Shown: positions 1 through 6,652 of the stretch, piece by piece
Numbering within the stretch: the first letter of the stretch is position 1
Layout of the letters: every line of letters starts with the position of its first letter
Origin: UBA4615 sp044368415
GTDB taxonomy: Bacteria > Pseudomonadota > Gammaproteobacteria > Burkholderiales > Burkholderiaceae_E
Assembly (NCBI GenBank): GCA_044368415.1
Contig: JBIPLJ010000143.1
Location: forward strand, 1 to 39,648
Direction: 5' to 3'
Length of the DNA stretch: 39,648 nucleotides
Notes under the pieces: generated by a model
The model's input: the letters and a program-made list of their open reading frames with translations, nothing else
What the model was told of the DNA's origin: nothing
Databases searched by the model: none
Translations under genes and position numbers: made by a program

Positions 1-10
1 TACTCAAGTT
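1..10. other. Non-genomic contig tip (fold-back)
   Basis: These ten bases do not match the sequence before the other copy of the terminal overlap (position 39522 and leftward). They are the exact reverse complement of bases 47-56. A snap-back or chimeric read end at the contig tip is the simplest explanation, so they should probably be left out of the circular map. Confidence 0.6.
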
Positions 11-126
11 AACCTATCTGGTACGCCTATTGTGCCGGGACAGGTAAACTTGAGTACCTTAAAACCATGCGCTTCAAACAACGTTTTGAAGCGGTTTTCT
101 ATTTTATTTTCCAGCACTTTTCTCAT
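11..126 (-). CDS. VRR-NUC nuclease, 5' fragment (duplicate of the gene at the right end)
   Basis: This minus-strand fragment begins with the same ATG and the same residues (MRKVLENKIENRF...) as the complete gene at 39288-39638. It runs off the contig into the ten foreign bases. It is the overlap copy, not a second gene. On the circle the ATG overlaps the TGA stop of the upstream GcrA-like gene in an ATGA junction, so the two are probably translationally coupled. Confidence 0.9.
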
Positions 127-136
127 GTCGCCACTT
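11..136. repeat. Terminal direct overlap, left copy
   Basis: This 126-bp stretch is identical to 39523-39648 at the other end. It carries the beginning of the VRR-NUC gene and the end of the GcrA-like gene, and reading continues naturally from one end to the other. A length near 126-127 is typical of the k-mer overlap left when an assembler writes out a circular graph. It is therefore more likely an assembly overlap of a circular or circularly permuted genome than a biological terminal repeat. Confidence 0.9.
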
Positions 137-452
137 TTGCTTTCTTTAGCATTCTATGTACTTGAATGTGTCCGTACTCCTCAGAACCTATGTTTAGTGA
201 TTTTGATATTTCCTTTAAAGTAAACCCTTTATCACGTAACTCTTGAGCACGCTTTATTAAGGCTTCCCTTTTAGCAGTACGTTCTTTCTTCGCCATGTCG
301 GGATACTCCTGTTCATGCTCCCATCTATTTATAACACCAGCAACAGTACCGCGTGTTATGTTTAGTTCGTTCGCAATCTTAGTGTAACTCATTTTACTGT
401 ACTTGCGACGGTTAATTATTTTTTCGTTTCTCAATTCATTGCCTTTAGTCAT
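123..452 (-). CDS. GcrA-like helix-turn-helix protein
   Basis: A basic protein of 109 residues with two predicted helix-turn-helix segments. The first (about residues 19-43, reading SYTKIANELNITRGTVAGVI) has the spacing of the GcrA N-terminal DNA-binding region (S..qIA.eLg.vTRnaViGkv). The second is near residues 70-95 (FTLKEISKSLNI). In alphaproteobacteria GcrA is a sigma70-associated activator of promoters carrying methylated GANTC. I chose the ATG at 452 because a GGGGG Shine-Dalgarno lies about 10 bases upstream, one base after the previous stop; a GTG nine bases further upstream is possible. The match covers only the DNA-binding part, and the RNA-polymerase-binding C-terminal region of GcrA is not evident. 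A role in transcription control is inference. Confidence 0.6.
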   Translation of the reverse strand: MTKGNELRNEKIINRRKYSKMSYTKIANELNITRGTVAGVINRWEHEQEYPDMAKKERTAKREALIKRAQELRDKGFTLKEISKSLNIGSEEYGHIQVHRMLKKAKVAT

Positions 453-453
453 G

Positions 454-921
454 TCACTCACCCCCTGTTAAGTTGGTATTGATGCGGTTATGCCTGATCA
501 ATGTTTTACCGCTGAATACTTTAATATCGCATTTAGTTATACGTGCTTCACGTAAAGTATCTAAAGCATGCTTAATACATTCATCAATGAGCTGCTGCTG
601 ACCTTTAGCGTCGGTGGCATCAAATACATGTGGCTCAATCTGGCAATCCAGACTGTGCTTGAACGTATATGTACGCTCAGCATCTACAAAACTGTGCAAA
701 TATACACGGTGACGGTCTTTGTTTTCCGATAACGGAAACAAAGCATCTGGCGTTACAAATATAACAATGTGTAAGCATTTGTTTGTGCGTGCAGCATTAC
801 GGTACTTTTTACGTATGTGTTCTCTTGCGTCTTCTATCGGTTTATCGGCTGTTTCATAGTACCAGTCTATTTCATCGAGTTCGACAACGTACAAAGTGCC
901 CTGTTTATATTCTGTCGTCAT
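454..921 (-). CDS. Unknown early protein, MTTEY start, 155 aa
   Basis: I do not recognise this protein. It is acidic, mixed alpha/beta, without a membrane segment or signal peptide. The ATG at 921 overlaps the TGA of the upstream gene (ATGA). Its first codons (MTTEY) and the bases just before them are nearly identical to the start of that upstream gene, so a duplicated initiation region is likely. A longer in-frame reading to 999 exists but lies inside the neighbour. Its position between DNA polymerase and the GcrA-like gene suggests a replication or takeover role, which is not shown by sequence. Confidence 0.75.
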   Translation of the reverse strand: MTTEYKQGTLYVVELDEIDWYYETADKPIEDAREHIRKKYRNAARTNKCLHIVIFVTPDALFPLSENKDRHRVYLHSFVDAERTYTFKHSLDCQIEPHVFDATDAKGQQQLIDECIKHALDTLREARITKCDIKVFSGKTLIRHNRINTNLTGGE

Positions 922-1295
922 TTTTCTGTATCCTGTATGGTTTGGTATGCTACAATATCGTGTGGATGTAAAAGACTTTGCGGAATACGATGATCCCAAC
1001 GAAAGTGATGCGACATACCCACTAACTCGCCGCCGTTTCTAAACTTAACTTTGACTACCACCCCAAAAATAGGAGGCATATGGTTACCTTCCCACAGTTT
1101 CCAGTTTTGTACATCTAGCGTCTCAAGATACGTTAAAATTGCATCCCGAAACGTAGTTTCCGTAGGTGGGGAAACAATATAAGTATTTCCATCTCCAGCA
1201 CCTACAGGTTTACGACCTATAAGCACACTAAAAGCAAGTTTAAAAGCAGAACTATTTACGTCTACTTTTCGTGTAGAAACATATTCTGTCGTCAT
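918..1295 (-). CDS. Unknown early protein, MTTEY start, 125 aa
   Basis: An unrecognised soluble protein encoded immediately after DNA polymerase. Its ATG at 1295 overlaps the polymerase stop codon (ATGA), with AAAGG about eight bases upstream. The middle holds a run of short strands, and the C-terminal part is rich in His and Trp (near residues 95-110). It shares an 18-base start region with the next gene (1281-1298 versus 907-924), but the rest of the two proteins is not visibly similar. Confidence 0.75.
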   Translation of the reverse strand: MTTEYVSTRKVDVNSSAFKLAFSVLIGRKPVGAGDGNTYIVSPPTETTFRDAILTYLETLDVQNWKLWEGNHMPPIFGVVVKVKFRNGGELVGMSHHFRWDHRIPQSLLHPHDIVAYQTIQDTEK

Positions 1296-3475
1296 TTTCC
1301 GTACCTTTCCATCTCTGCACCCTCTGCCTCTATGGGTAAGTCTGTCACCCATTCCTTTTGTGTACATAAGTGCCTACATAGATCATTCGCTGACCCAAAA
1401 CCCCTAGGCACTAAAGTAACAATTTCATCATGTACTAGCATAATGGCTTTATAGCCGTGCTGTTCTGCAACTAGCCCGCCTTGCACCATAACATCTCGCG
1501 CAATCGCTTGTACCATATTTTCAACTAACTTACCGCCGTATGTGGTTTCACGAAAAGATTTACCAACCCACTCAGTGCGGAAAGAAAGTACGTCTTTTGC
1601 CCTATTCCATACTATGCGGCTTTCGACTTTTGGTCTGTAGTAACTTATGCAGCGACCGCTAGGCAACTGACAGCGTAACCAGTAACGTACTTCGTCATAT
1701 CGCTCGACATAGTAAACTACACCTGTACCGCCAATACAAACACGTTCACCTTCGTTCAGCACGGAATGTATTGCAGCCTGTTCAACTCGCGACCACAGTT
1801 TTACAGTTTTTTCGTTATTGCCGCGCCAAGCCTCGACAGTTTCTTTTGACTGTTCTTGTGTGATTATTATATCTGAGTTGTCACAATACTCTTGAAACTT
1901 TTTGCCACCTAAACCAAATCCGCAACCCAATACTGCAGATTTGCAGATTTGACGCATAAACTTGTACTTTTCTTTTACTTGACGTTTTCCATCAACGTAC
2001 TCAAAAAAGTCAGCGTAAGGTACGCCATACATAACGCTGGCGAACAGACAATACGGGTCCATTTTGTCCCGGAAAGCCTGCAATTTATCTCCATCCCTAG
2101 CCAACCAAAGCAACACGCGGGCCTCAATTTGGGCATAGTCGGCCGATATGATCCGGTACCCTTCCGGAGCCTTGATAAACCCCCGCATGGATTGCGAAAG
2201 GTCTCCAAGGGGACTGAAAAACCGCAAATTGGCATCAAGCTGCCACGCCGGGACTTTGTGGTCCCCAGCCTCATCTAATAGGCTAAGGAGAGGTTTCCCC
2301 TTGGGGCCTAGGAGTGGCTTAGGTTCACTCCAGACAAGGCTTTCAAAAAAATTGAACACGCGTTTCTGTACTTTGGAGTTACCGCGCTTCATATTTTGGG
2401 TTTGTACACGTTTTGCGGACCACCGCATGGTGTGCGCGCCACCATATAAATGTATTCCGCGCGCACGTCCGTCATCGTCAGTACAACGAACCATCGTTTC
2501 AAGTTTTTTGATACTGGCCAAAGAACAGTCAAGACGTATCTTTATAACACGCCGTAAGTCCTCGGGAAACTCGTCTAGTACTAAGCGCTTTAAAGTTTTT
2601 GAACGTAAATCACCTAAGTTATCCACTTCGTCACGTTGTTGCAAGTATTCTAGCACCCTATCACGTTGTGTCGGTCTTAACGACGTAATGCGTTCAAACT
2701 CTGTCACTGCCTCGTTTGTGAAATGATCCGAAAACTCGATAGCGTTTTGTACACATGGTATATCTATCGGCACGCCACGTGTGTTAATATCAAAATCCCA
2801 TTCCCATGCTATTTGTTCAAACTCTGGCAGGTCTGGCAGGATGGCGTCAACTTCCGCTTCTGCAATACCGTCAGTTATGCAGTACTGTTTACCGATTGCC
2901 CAACCCTCAGGGTTTTCCCACGGCTCAAACCATAAGTCTTTAATAACACCGTCGGCTTTGCGACCTTTATATTTACGCGGCTTACAAAAATTATTTATAA
3001 ACTCCTTGCCACGTGCATCTTTTTGTACGTGTAATTCTAGATCGCTGCCAACACCGTCTAGGCTGGCACGTAACCCGTTATACCGTGCACGTGCGGCGGT
3101 ACATGACCATTTCTTAGGTAGTGGCCACCCCCAACGTAGGTGACAAATGTAGTAGTATATTACTTGCTCAAAACGAGCGTTGTGTGCTACGAACGTATCG
3201 CCACGTACAACAGCGTCATATATTGGCTGCGGACAAGGTACTTTAAAGTCTTCATACTCGGGTGCAATCGAGCGGGGGTATATACTTTGTGCGTAACCGT
3301 CTATGTCGAAAAAATCAATCAAGTCAAAGTTTGGTATAACGCCTTTAGGGGCTGTACCGTACGTGAGCATCAATGGCGCAGTAGTCCAATGCTTTGAGTA
3401 CGCGTGTTCACCGACTTTTGGTAGATCGGCGAGACTTCGCGTCTCAAAGTCTAGATGTGTGCGCAACTCTTGCAC
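1292..3475 (-). CDS. DNA polymerase, family A, with 3'-5' exonuclease
   Basis: The replicative polymerase of the phage, 727 residues. The N-terminal proofreading domain has exo I (LDFET, D9 and E11), exo II (VAHNARFE, about 96-103) and exo III (YCITD). The C-terminal polymerase domain has motif A (DYAQIEAR, about 445), motif B around 500-515 (RQICKSAVLGCGFGLGG) and motif C (VHDE, about 682). Palm, fingers and proofreading motifs all appear intact. The start is GTG, with GGGGG nine bases upstream. It sits directly downstream of the DUF2815 and DUF2800 genes, an arrangement known from other phages that also carry a VRR-NUC and an SNF2-like helicase, as here. Confidence 0.95.
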   Translation of the reverse strand: MQELRTHLDFETRSLADLPKVGEHAYSKHWTTAPLMLTYGTAPKGVIPNFDLIDFFDIDGYAQSIYPRSIAPEYEDFKVPCPQPIYDAVVRGDTFVAHNARFEQVIYYYICHLRWGWPLPKKWSCTAARARYNGLRASLDGVGSDLELHVQKDARGKEFINNFCKPRKYKGRKADGVIKDLWFEPWENPEGWAIGKQYCITDGIAEAEVDAILPDLPEFEQIAWEWDFDINTRGVPIDIPCVQNAIEFSDHFTNEAVTEFERITSLRPTQRDRVLEYLQQRDEVDNLGDLRSKTLKRLVLDEFPEDLRRVIKIRLDCSLASIKKLETMVRCTDDDGRARGIHLYGGAHTMRWSAKRVQTQNMKRGNSKVQKRVFNFFESLVWSEPKPLLGPKGKPLLSLLDEAGDHKVPAWQLDANLRFFSPLGDLSQSMRGFIKAPEGYRIISADYAQIEARVLLWLARDGDKLQAFRDKMDPYCLFASVMYGVPYADFFEYVDGKRQVKEKYKFMRQICKSAVLGCGFGLGGKKFQEYCDNSDIIITQEQSKETVEAWRGNNEKTVKLWSRVEQAAIHSVLNEGERVCIGGTGVVYYVERYDEVRYWLRCQLPSGRCISYYRPKVESRIVWNRAKDVLSFRTEWVGKSFRETTYGGKLVENMVQAIARDVMVQGGLVAEQHGYKAIMLVHDEIVTLVPRGFGSANDLCRHLCTQKEWVTDLPIEAEGAEMERYGK

Positions 3476-3499
3476 GGTACAGCCCCCAAGTCCACTAAG

Positions 3500-4264
3500 T
3501 TAGAACGTGACGCCGCCAAAGGGGTTAGTTTGGGGCAACATGCTACCCCCGGCTTGGGGGACGCTGCTCAAAGGATCAAACTGTGATCGCGCGTCAGGAC
3601 GGCCACCACCACCAATACGCTCACCATCTGCGGCCTTTTGAATGTTATTCAGGCGTGTCGAGATGAACCGTTTACCTGAATACTCAGTAGCGAACATAAT
3701 GCCTGACACACGCGCGGTACACCCAGCATACATGTCGGTACTTAGCAAATCCTCGTTATAGGGCCCGATAAGCCCCGGTTTTCCGGTGTACGTTACTTGA
3801 CCCGTTGGAAGTCTGTTCGGTACTGCTTTTTGTTTGAAGTTCAGGTAGTAATGACCAAAAAGCACGTCCCTAGCTTTGGTATTGTGTATAGGGCTATCAC
3901 CATCACGTAAAAACGGTTCGAGAGTAAACCACTGTGTTTCATGGCAACGCGGCCCCCACGCTTCCGCACGGGTTTGTTCAGCCAACCGCAAAAGTGGAGT
4001 AAGTTCCTGTACTTGTGTTTTAGGCCACATAAGCGTCACCTTAAACTCAGCTTTTTGTATGCCGTCTTCGTCTAGTATTGGCTGACGTGTTTTTTCGTTC
4101 TCTTGCAAAGACGGTTTGTCGTGATAGCAATAAACTACCCGACCAATAGGTGAAACAAACTCGTTAAACTTAGGTTTGCCGCCCGTACTTGCGTAAATGT
4201 TAGTAATGAGTTCTTGACCGCCTTGCGTTTGTTGCTGTTGTTGAGGTATCATTGAGTTTTGCAT
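3500..4264 (-). CDS. DUF2815 / Enc34-type ssDNA-binding protein
   Basis: This 254-residue protein matches the DUF2815 family, whose member from phage Enc34 binds single-stranded DNA. After a Gln-rich leader (about residues 5-15), the family-like block begins near residue 20 (ASTGGKPKFNEFVSPIGRVV). It includes the KVTLMWPKTQ and RDVLFGHYY-like segments. The C-terminal 40 residues are Gly/Pro-rich and disordered, as expected for an SSB tail. I chose the ATG at 4264 because AAAGGAACAAAACG precedes it; a longer frame to 4366 lies inside the DUF2800 gene. It probably coats ssDNA for the polymerase encoded next. Confidence 0.85.
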   Translation of the reverse strand: MQNSMIPQQQQQTQGGQELITNIYASTGGKPKFNEFVSPIGRVVYCYHDKPSLQENEKTRQPILDEDGIQKAEFKVTLMWPKTQVQELTPLLRLAEQTRAEAWGPRCHETQWFTLEPFLRDGDSPIHNTKARDVLFGHYYLNFKQKAVPNRLPTGQVTYTGKPGLIGPYNEDLLSTDMYAGCTARVSGIMFATEYSGKRFISTRLNNIQKAADGERIGGGGRPDARSQFDPLSSVPQAGGSMLPQTNPFGGVTF

Positions 4265-4277
4265 CGTTTTGTTCCTT

Positions 4278-5534
4278 TTAGAAAGTTTGTTCAAGTTTGT
4301 TAATTGTTCCGGGGTTTCCGATAGTACCAAACTCACTACCCCGCTTGTGAGTTGGGCGACCGTCAATGGCTTTTTCTAGGGATAAACCATTGTTGGTTTC
4401 TCTTATATACGTTGCCGATACGGTGTCGTATATGTTTTTCCAAGACCCGCGCGGCAAACTATGTGCGCGAGCGTATGCTTTAACCATGTCCTCAAACTGC
4501 TTTGCAGAGCCCACAGAACCGATAATATCTTTAAAGTTATTGTTGGCTATCATACCCATAACGGTCTCTTTAGCCCATTTAAAGTCTGGAAACATGTTAG
4601 CCGCGTAGTCAACACCCATGTGTGTTGCGACGTTTTGTACTAGTTCTGTTGGGTGCGTGATTGTTCGGCTTTTACGTGCCTTCACCATCTTGTAACCCGA
4701 TATAGTACGGTTATGGTTAAGTATGCGGCGCATAGCCTCGTTGCGTAATTCTGTACGCCACCCTGCAAGCAGCTCCGCATCATCAAGCGCCTTTGCGAGT
4801 CGCTCGTCGGATACGGTTTTGTATTCCGTGGTATGCCAGCCGTCACCTATATTGACACCTATGAAGTCATGAAACTGTGAACAAGCGCCCCGATGCGGAC
4901 AGTACGTATCTTTGCAGTGTGGTCCTGCAACAATATCCATCTCTCTAGCGATTGATTGAGCGATGTCAAACCTTAAAAACTCAATATCGTCTAATTTTAC
5001 GTGGTATGACCGCAACGGGCCGTCAATGTGATCGTACAACGGTTGAAACAACGTAACCTTAATGTCTTTAAAGCTGTCCGCACTACGGTTAATTTTAGCG
5101 AGCAAACCCAATAGATATATCATCATTTGGGCATTTTTATTCACATCGACAGCAATGTACCCTGTTTTCAAATCAATGATTTCAATTTCATGTGGACCGA
5201 CAAGCCCAATATCTGGCGTACCTACGTCATCAATTTCAGGTATGTGTAGTTGTTGCTCAACGTACATTTTTACGACCGAACGACCGCCCATTTCTTCGAT
5301 ACGTCTGTCTACATACTCTTCTAAAGTTTCAAGCGCTTCAGCCATATCGGGATCAGCATCTTTAGGTAAGATACCAAATACAAGTATTGTTTCCATGGCT
5401 TCGTGCCATATAGTACCTTTAACGGATGCGTCACTATTTTCGTTTGGGTACATGGCCGCAACAAGCGCAGAGTGGGGACATGCCAACCATCGCTTTGCTG
5501 CACTGGGTGCTCTAAACTTTGCATGTGCTGACAT
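4278..5534 (-). CDS. DUF2800 PD-(D/E)XK nuclease
   Basis: A protein of 418 residues in the DUF2800 family (RecB/Cas4-like nuclease fold). Visible motifs are GTIWHEAME (His44), GTPDIG (Asp108) and IIDLKTG (Asp121, Lys123), the usual H, D and D-x-K catalytic set. A Cys-rich patch follows (HCKDTYCPHRGACSQF, about 205-222), which resembles the iron-sulphur clusters of AddB/Cas4 nucleases. It likely acts in recombination or end processing during replication. It is separated by only 13 bases from the start of DUF2815. Confidence 0.85.
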   Translation of the reverse strand: MSAHAKFRAPSAAKRWLACPHSALVAAMYPNENSDASVKGTIWHEAMETILVFGILPKDADPDMAEALETLEEYVDRRIEEMGGRSVVKMYVEQQLHIPEIDDVGTPDIGLVGPHEIEIIDLKTGYIAVDVNKNAQMMIYLLGLLAKINRSADSFKDIKVTLFQPLYDHIDGPLRSYHVKLDDIEFLRFDIAQSIAREMDIVAGPHCKDTYCPHRGACSQFHDFIGVNIGDGWHTTEYKTVSDERLAKALDDAELLAGWRTELRNEAMRRILNHNRTISGYKMVKARKSRTITHPTELVQNVATHMGVDYAANMFPDFKWAKETVMGMIANNNFKDIIGSVGSAKQFEDMVKAYARAHSLPRGSWKNIYDTVSATYIRETNNGLSLEKAIDGRPTHKRGSEFGTIGNPGTINKLEQTF

Positions 5535-5549
5535 GTCCGTTAATCCTTA

Positions 5550-5942
5550 TTACGTTGTCGGTGGTGATTTTGGCGGTATTGGCGTCGCACCTTTAATGAA
5601 CGTCAAAAACGTTTCCGCGCGCTCGACAATATGATCGGATGTGACAGGATCGAGCCGTTCAAGACCTTGAACTGATTTAACAGCTAAACCAAGTACGGAA
5701 AGTCTATCATAAGGGCTATCTCCGGCTGCAAAATCTGGACCACCAATCACCGCAGCCGGATACAAGTCTCCTTCAACAAGTGCTTCAGCGAGTGTGAGCG
5801 CGTCAACTGGTGTTTCAACTGGTGTTTCAACTGGTGTTTCAACTGGTGTTTCAACTGGTGTTTCAACTGGTGTTTCAACTGGTGTTTCAACTGGTGTTTC
5901 AACTGGTGTTTCAACTGGTAATTCTGTCTGTTCGTTTTCCAT
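5550..5942 (-). CDS. ETPV-repeat protein, 130 aa
   Basis: The ATG at 5942 is preceded by AAGGGAAAAGAAC. The protein begins MENEQTELPV and continues with nine perfect ETPV tetrapeptides. A compact alpha-helical C-terminal domain of about 85 residues follows (DALTLAEALVEGDLYP...) and ends in a Pro-rich tail. I do not recognise the domain. The repeat is probably an extended, acidic spacer. The stop lies 16 bases upstream of the DUF2800 start, so it belongs to the replication operon. The repeat DNA is identical unit to unit, so length can change by slippage without breaking the frame. Confidence 0.75.
   Translation of the reverse strand: MENEQTELPVETPVETPVETPVETPVETPVETPVETPVETPVETPVDALTLAEALVEGDLYPAAVIGGPDFAAGDSPYDRLSVLGLAVKSVQGLERLDPVTSDHIVERAETFLTFIKGATPIPPKSPPTT
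5803..5919. repeat. 12-bp tandem repeat, 9.75 copies
   Basis: Nine perfect copies of TCAACTGGTGTT followed by nine bases of a tenth. On the minus strand it encodes the ETPV repeats of the gene at 5550-5942. The absence of any base change between copies points to recent expansion or active slippage. It also risks being collapsed or stretched by short-read assembly. Confidence 0.95.
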
Positions 5943-6132
5943 GTTCTTTTCCCTTCGAGTATTTTTCATCGTATTCACGTAGCTGACCTTCATAGAATTG
6001 GATTTCAGCTTGCGACCATCCGGCATATCCAAGTATGTTACCTTTAAAACCTTCTTTACTGTTTCCTATCCTGCGAAGGTTTGGATAAGGTGCGAGACAA
6101 TCCGTTTTCTTAGGTTCGCCTCTACACCTCAC
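5911..6132 (-). CDS. Cys-containing small protein, or read-through extension of the upstream gene
   Basis: An open frame of 73 codons from GTG 6132, with a plausible protein-like composition (RCRGEPKKTDCLAPYPNLRR, then ILGYAGWSQAEIQFYEGQLREYDEKY). It is in the same frame as the Gln-rich gene upstream and follows its TGA stop after only ten sense codons. Those codons add two more Cys (CSWC). No Shine-Dalgarno precedes the GTG. It could be a separate gene with a poor start or the C-terminal extension made by TGA read-through. It overlaps the start of the next gene by 32 bases. Confidence 0.45.
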   Translation of the reverse strand: MRCRGEPKKTDCLAPYPNLRRIGNSKEGFKGNILGYAGWSQAEIQFYEGQLREYDEKYSKGKEHGKRTDRITS

Positions 6133-6162
6133 GCACCAACTGCAAGGATCACGTGTACCCAG

Positions 6163-6648
6163 TCAGATAATTGACGCCGGGGGTGACGTTTGGTTTCGTA
6201 TTGCGGCAGCTACGCTTGAGAAACGTTGGTACACTTCTGAATATTGATGCGGCTGTACATCCTTTAAAGCGGCTATACCCATTTGCGTTAACTGCGCTAA
6301 AAACGCCTTTTTGTTGTTGTCGTCGTGCAAATAGGGTTCAATTAAGTCAAGGATAGTTTGACTTGTTATTTCCTGTTGCGGCGTCGGTGCAGGCTGTTGT
6401 TGCACAAATTGCTGTTGTGGTTGCGGCGTCGGTGCAGGCTGTTGTTGCACAAATTGCTGTTGTGGTTGCGGCGTCGGTGCAGGCTGTATAAATTGCTGCA
6501 CCGGGGGAGCAAATTGATTAAACTGCGACTGCGGTGGTGTTTGCGCGGGTACGGGTTGTTGCAACTGTGCAATTTGCTGTTTTAGCACAACTACGTCATT
6601 CATAAGAGTGCCGATAGTTGCTTGCATTTGTTCTAGTATGCCTGTCAT
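6163..6648 (-). CDS. Gln/Pro-rich protein with coiled-coil N-terminus
   Basis: A protein of 161 residues. Residues 1-33 form a heptad-like helix (ILEQMQATIGTLMNDVVVLK). A disordered Gln/Pro region follows, containing two perfect 15-residue repeats and a partial third. The C-terminal helical domain of about 65 residues starts near ITSQTILDLIEPYL. The ATG at 6648 is preceded by GGAGATTAGTAAA, and the primase stop lies five bases upstream. I do not recognise a family. An oligomeric accessory protein of the primase-helicase is a guess based on position. Its TGA stop is followed in frame by a Cys-rich open frame. Confidence 0.7.
   Translation of the reverse strand: MTGILEQMQATIGTLMNDVVVLKQQIAQLQQPVPAQTPPQSQFNQFAPPVQQFIQPAPTPQPQQQFVQQQPAPTPQPQQQFVQQQPAPTPQQEITSQTILDLIEPYLHDDNNKKAFLAQLTQMGIAALKDVQPHQYSEVYQRFSSVAAAIRNQTSPPASII
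6376..6487. repeat. 45-bp tandem repeat, 2.5 copies
   Basis: Two identical 45-bp units (6376-6420 and 6421-6465) and a 22-bp partial third lie inside the Gln/Pro-rich gene. They encode a 15-residue PTPQPQQQFVQQQPA-type unit. The units show no synonymous differences, so the duplication is recent. Confidence 0.9.
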
Positions 6649-6652
6649 TTTA

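Noticed and set aside
2148..2726. A 192-codon plus-strand frame opposite DNA polymerase
   Set aside because: The minus strand carries intact polymerase motifs across this stretch. The opposite frame has Arg/Ser-rich shadow composition.
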